Shown here piece by piece: positions 61,381 through 64,000 of a stretch of DNA of 64,000 nucleotides. The stretch is taken from positions 62,001 to 126,000 of the forward strand of contig NZ_JAASRY010000001.1 in the NCBI RefSeq assembly GCF_011761345.1. Reading direction: 5' to 3'. The DNA is from Thalassobacillus devorans (GTDB lineage: Bacteria > Bacillota > Bacilli > Bacillales > Halobacillaceae). The position numbers and the translations under genes are program-made. A model generated the notes under the pieces. That model saw nothing but the letters and a program-made list of their open reading frames with translations. It made no database searches and was not told the origin of the DNA. Position 1 is the first letter of the stretch, and every line of letters starts with the position of its first letter.

Positions 61381-62214
61381 TTAAATGGCTTTTGTGTTCA
61401 ATTTTAAATAATCTTCCAGGAAACTGCCGATGCCATCTTCCATGTTCGAATGGGTGACGTATTTGGCTATGCTTTTCAGTTCATCAATTCCGTTCTTCAT
61501 CGCAACGCCCACGCCGGCATAATCAATCATTTCTAAATCATTATCCTCATCACCGAAGGCAATAATCCGGTCTTTCGGGATATGATAATAACGACTTATT
61601 TTATCTAGACCGACCGCTTTGTTCAATCCTTTACGGACGATTTCAATTACATGGTAAGGTGCTCCCCATTTTCGGTGCTCAATCATTTCGGCATGGTTAT
61701 CTTCCAGCCCTTGACGCAAGGATGGAATCTGATGTTCATGGGGATAAATAAGTAACGAAGTAGGGTCTTCTTTTAGTTGATGTTTTAAGTTTCCTACAGT
61801 TACTGGGTTGGTATCCCCGGTTGCATGGAAAAGTTCCATAACTTCCTCGTCATGCCGGTCAAGGTAGACATCATCTTTGATCTCTGCCAACAGATTTCTT
61901 ACTTCCAGCTCATAGCAGTCATGGATGATGCTTTTAGCTGTCCGGATCGGAAGCGGGGAGTGGAGCGCATCCCATTGAGGGTCTTTCGGATGGTGGATTA
62001 ACGCTCCGTTGAAATTAACCATCGGAGTACCCAGACCGAGTTCATAATAGTAGTCAATGCTGGCCCGATGCGGCCTTCCGGTAGCGATTACGACTACGTG
62101 ACCTTCCTCTTTCGCTTTCAGTACTGCCCGTTTGGTTCGGTCACTGATTGTTTTTTCATCGGTAAGCAATGTACCGTCTAAGTCCAATGCAATCAAATGC
62201 TGTTGTTTACTCAT
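61381..62214 (-). CDS. yitU: HAD-superfamily phosphatase (Cof-type, YitU-like)
   Basis: 277 aa from ATG 62214 (SD GAGGTG). HAD motif I DLDGTLLTD with nucleophile Asp, motif II VVIATGRPH, motif III Lys in RKGLNKAVGL, motif IV FGDEDNDLEM. The C2B-type cap makes it a Cof hydrolase of sugar phosphates or flavin precursors; in B. subtilis YitU dephosphorylates a riboflavin precursor. Divergent from yitV. Confidence 0.92.
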   Translation of the reverse strand: MSKQQHLIALDLDGTLLTDEKTISDRTKRAVLKAKEEGHVVVIATGRPHRASIDYYYELGLGTPMVNFNGALIHHPKDPQWDALHSPLPIRTAKSIIHDCYELEVRNLLAEIKDDVYLDRHDEEVMELFHATGDTNPVTVGNLKHQLKEDPTSLLIYPHEHQIPSLRQGLEDNHAEMIEHRKWGAPYHVIEIVRKGLNKAVGLDKISRYYHIPKDRIIAFGDEDNDLEMIDYAGVGVAMKNGIDELKSIAKYVTHSNMEDGIGSFLEDYLKLNTKAI

Positions 62215-62378
62215 ATCTTCTTCACCTCGTTGTTCTATAGTGTATAGGTTTTCCTTTGATTTGGAAAGTGATACTGCTTTCAAAATCTGTATCCCCATGT
62301 TACGATTTGATTATATGATGGCAATATTAGGATGATTTTAAAATTGCGTAAAGTTTTTGAAAAGAAGGGAAAAGAGAT

Positions 62379-63152
62379 ATGGTAACGGTCTATCGAGAAT
62401 TTATTGAAGAAATCCCGGTAATAGTAATTGTTGAAGCTGAAAAATACAATCAGCCACTTCCGGTAGTTACATACTTCCATGGTTTTACTTCCGCAAAAGA
62501 ACATAACCTTGCGCAAGCCTATCTGTTAGCACGGAAAGGTTTCCGAGTCCTGCTTCCAGACAGTATGTATCACGGGGAAAGAGAAGTTGATCAAACGCAG
62601 GAAGAACTGCAATTCAAATTCTGGGACATTGTCCTGGCCAATCTGGATGAACTGAAAACGATTAAAACAGCAATCGATGAAAAAGGATGGACGAAAGGGA
62701 AACGGTTCGTTGTAGCTGGGACGAGCATGGGCGGAGTAACGACAGCGGCGGCGCTGACACAATTCCCTTGGGTTGATGGTGCTGCCGTCATGATGGGCTC
62801 GCCAAAACCTGTAGAATTTGCGGAAAAGATGTTGGCGGACGTCCGTGATATGGGCGTTGAAATGCCGATCACTGCCGAACAGGTTGACGAACTGATGAGT
62901 GCTTTAGCCGAGATCGATCTTTCCCGGCAGATGGAAAAACTTCATGGCCGGCCAATTTTCTTCTGGCATGGGGATGCAGACCCTGTTGTACCTTTTGAGC
63001 ATTCCTACGATTTTTATAACGAAGCGATCCAGCACTATAAAAACCCGGAAAATATCCGGTTTTTACGGGAAATTGGAAAGGACCACAAAGTTACCCGATT
63101 TGCTATACTGGAGATGGTCGATTGGATGGATCATCAATTTAATCAAGAATAA
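62379..63152 (+). CDS. yitV: Alpha/beta-hydrolase (YitV-like esterase)
   Basis: 257 aa, SD AAGAAGGGA. The nucleophile elbow GTSMGG (Ser) is near residue 112, the oxyanion region TYFHGFTSAKEH near 30, and the acid/His residues in HGDADPVVPFEHS and KDHKVTRFA. A dienelactone-hydrolase-like peptidase/esterase of unknown substrate. Sits next to yitU and yitW in B. subtilis order. Confidence 0.92.
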   Translation: MVTVYREFIEEIPVIVIVEAEKYNQPLPVVTYFHGFTSAKEHNLAQAYLLARKGFRVLLPDSMYHGEREVDQTQEELQFKFWDIVLANLDELKTIKTAIDEKGWTKGKRFVVAGTSMGGVTTAAALTQFPWVDGAAVMMGSPKPVEFAEKMLADVRDMGVEMPITAEQVDELMSALAEIDLSRQMEKLHGRPIFFWHGDADPVVPFEHSYDFYNEAIQHYKNPENIRFLREIGKDHKVTRFAILEMVDWMDHQFNQE

Positions 63153-63227
63153 GTGATAGGAATCATTTTAAACCCAATGAAATTTTGTTTATAATAAAAA
63201 TGAACATTTAGGAAGGGGGAAAAATTC

Positions 63228-63539
63228 GTGGATAAAGCATTAGAAGAAAATCTTATGGGTGCACTTGAAAACGTCATTGACCCTGAACTTGGGATAGATA
63301 TCGTCAATCTTGGACTTGTATATGGTGTAGATGTGGACGAGAATAACACATGCACAGTGACCATGACATTGACAGCGATGGGCTGCCCATTAGCTGGAGT
63401 CATTGAGCAGGATGTAAGGCGCGCACTTGCCGACATTCCAGAAGTAGAGGAAGTCAATGTAAACATTGTCTGGAATCCTCCATGGACAAAAGACAAGATG
63501 AGTCGCTACGCGAAAATCGCACTAGGAATTCCAGATTGA
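63228..63539 (+). CDS. yitW: DUF59/MIP18-family Fe-S assembly factor (YitW)
   Basis: 103 aa read from GTG 63228 (SD AAGGGGG). The MIP18/SufT core GALENVIDPELGIDIVNLGL, TMTLTAMGCPLAG and VNIVWNPPW is complete. The conserved Cys (GCP) likely takes part in delivering Fe-S clusters. Terminator at 63553. Confidence 0.94.
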   Translation: MDKALEENLMGALENVIDPELGIDIVNLGLVYGVDVDENNTCTVTMTLTAMGCPLAGVIEQDVRRALADIPEVEEVNVNIVWNPPWTKDKMSRYAKIALGIPD

Positions 63540-63552
63540 TTACTTCTTGAGA

Positions 63553-63580
63553 GGCTCTGCCAGCAACGGCAGAGCCTTTT
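63553..63580 (+). terminator. Terminator of yitW
   Basis: GGCTCTGCC pairs with GGCAGAGCC (6-nt loop), then T. Confidence 0.92.
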
Positions 63581-63662
63581 GACTACCCAGGATGTTTAAA
63601 GAATCTGTCACAGCTTTATTTAGAAAAAAGCTTTACAATATACATAGAGTGGAGGGAAGCTT

Positions 63663-64000
63663 ATGCCGGACAAGCAATCTTTTCCGATCATTCAAGTGAT
63701 CGGTTATAAAAACAGCGGAAAAACGACGATGATGAACCGCCTGATTCGTTATGCTTCGGATCAGGGGCTAAGAACAGCGTCATTAAAACATCACGGGCAT
63801 TCGGACAGTTTAGAGCCGATGCATTCAGGAACGGATAGTTTTCAGCACCATGAATCAGGGGCATTTTTAACTGGTGTAGAAGGAGGCGGCTCCTTGCAAC
63901 TTGAATTCGGAAAAGGTTTGGAAGTTTCCCTCAGGCAGCTCATTAACATTTATGAGAACTTTTCACCGAATTTGTTGTTAGTTGAAGGGTACAAGAGGGA
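63663..64000 (+). CDS. mobB: Molybdopterin-guanine dinucleotide biosynthesis protein MobB (3' partial)
   Basis: ATG 63663 with SD GGAGGG; the frame stays open to the window end (112 codons). The P-loop VIGYKNSGKTTMM is near residue 16, followed by SLKHHGHSD and LLVEGYKR, the MobB pattern. It is a GTP-binding helper for Mo-cofactor nucleotide addition. The remaining part is outside the window. Confidence 0.93.
   Translation, partial: MPDKQSFPIIQVIGYKNSGKTTMMNRLIRYASDQGLRTASLKHHGHSDSLEPMHSGTDSFQHHESGAFLTGVEGGGSLQLEFGKGLEVSLRQLINIYENFSPNLLLVEGYKR

Noticed and set aside
1-64000. tRNA, rRNA or prophage genes
   Set aside because: No cloverleaf with a CCA-type acceptor end, no rRNA-like sequence and no integrase, terminase or structural phage genes were found on reading both strands.

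Overview
The window looks like chromosomal DNA from a halotolerant, endospore-forming member of the Bacillaceae (Halobacillus/Thalassobacillus/Virgibacillus-like; genus not proven). Reasons: strong AGGAGG-type ribosome binding sites, many acidic extracellular proteins, an OpuA glycine-betaine transporter, a complete gerPA-PF spore-coat germination operon, ComK, the coproporphyrin-type heme genes hemE-hemH-hemY, and gene order that follows the Bacillus subtilis yha-yhf-yhg-yhj-yis-yit interval. No rRNA, tRNA, CRISPR array, prophage or complete insertion sequence was seen.

Layout. 1-1.8 kb: end of the opuA osmoprotectant operon. 1.9-8.7 kb: yhaH, trpP (with a TRAP-type site in its leader), hit, ecsABC, an M20 amidohydrolase and a ferritin-like gene with a SigB-type promoter. 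8.8-12.1 kb: PAP2 phosphatase and the liaF-liaS-liaR envelope-stress module. 12.5-18.9 kb: hmoB, pbpF and hemE-hemH-hemY. 19-24.6 kb: CAP-domain lipoprotein, yhfH, yhfI, lplJ, an acyl-CoA synthetase with promoter and FadR-type operator, and a Sco1-like copper protein. 25-29.6 kb: comK, yhjD, yhjE, a signal peptidase and an MFS exporter. 29.7-39.2 kb: addB-addA-HNH, convergent with the gerP operon. 39.3-46.3 kb: DUF418, DUF2157 and GDYXXLXY membrane proteins, a stress-type SDR, a MerR-like coiled-coil protein, rocD and yisL. 46.7-52.2 kb: asnO, then an eroded maltodextrin locus (malG remnant, intact membrane-anchored amylase, intact LacI-type regulator, GH65 phosphorylase remnant). 52.8-55.8 kb: vanadium-haloperoxidase-like PAP2 protein, frameshifted double GNAT acetyltransferase and a DUF4349 lipoprotein. 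56-64 kb: yitS, yitT, a BsuPI lipoprotein, Nfu_N, yhfK, small proteins, yitU, yitV, yitW and the start of mobB.

The most unusual structure is non-coding. Two eight-unit arrays of a GAGACAA-type motif at a strict 20-21 bp period (two helical turns) lie at 12289-12438 and, inverted, at 23788-23935. Both sit between convergent genes behind a terminator, so they are unlikely to be promoter elements. A separate cluster of eight CGATAC hexamers lies in and upstream of the MerR-like coiled-coil gene at 43.8 kb, suggesting an autoregulatory or centromere-like set of sites. Four diverged copies of a GC-rich hairpin element of unknown mobility are scattered in intergenic regions. Other points of interest are a possible terminator-ended small RNA at 24.8 kb and a small membrane protein that seems to use an ATT start codon at 42.3 kb. 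Functions come from reading motifs and from knowledge of gene families; no database search was run.
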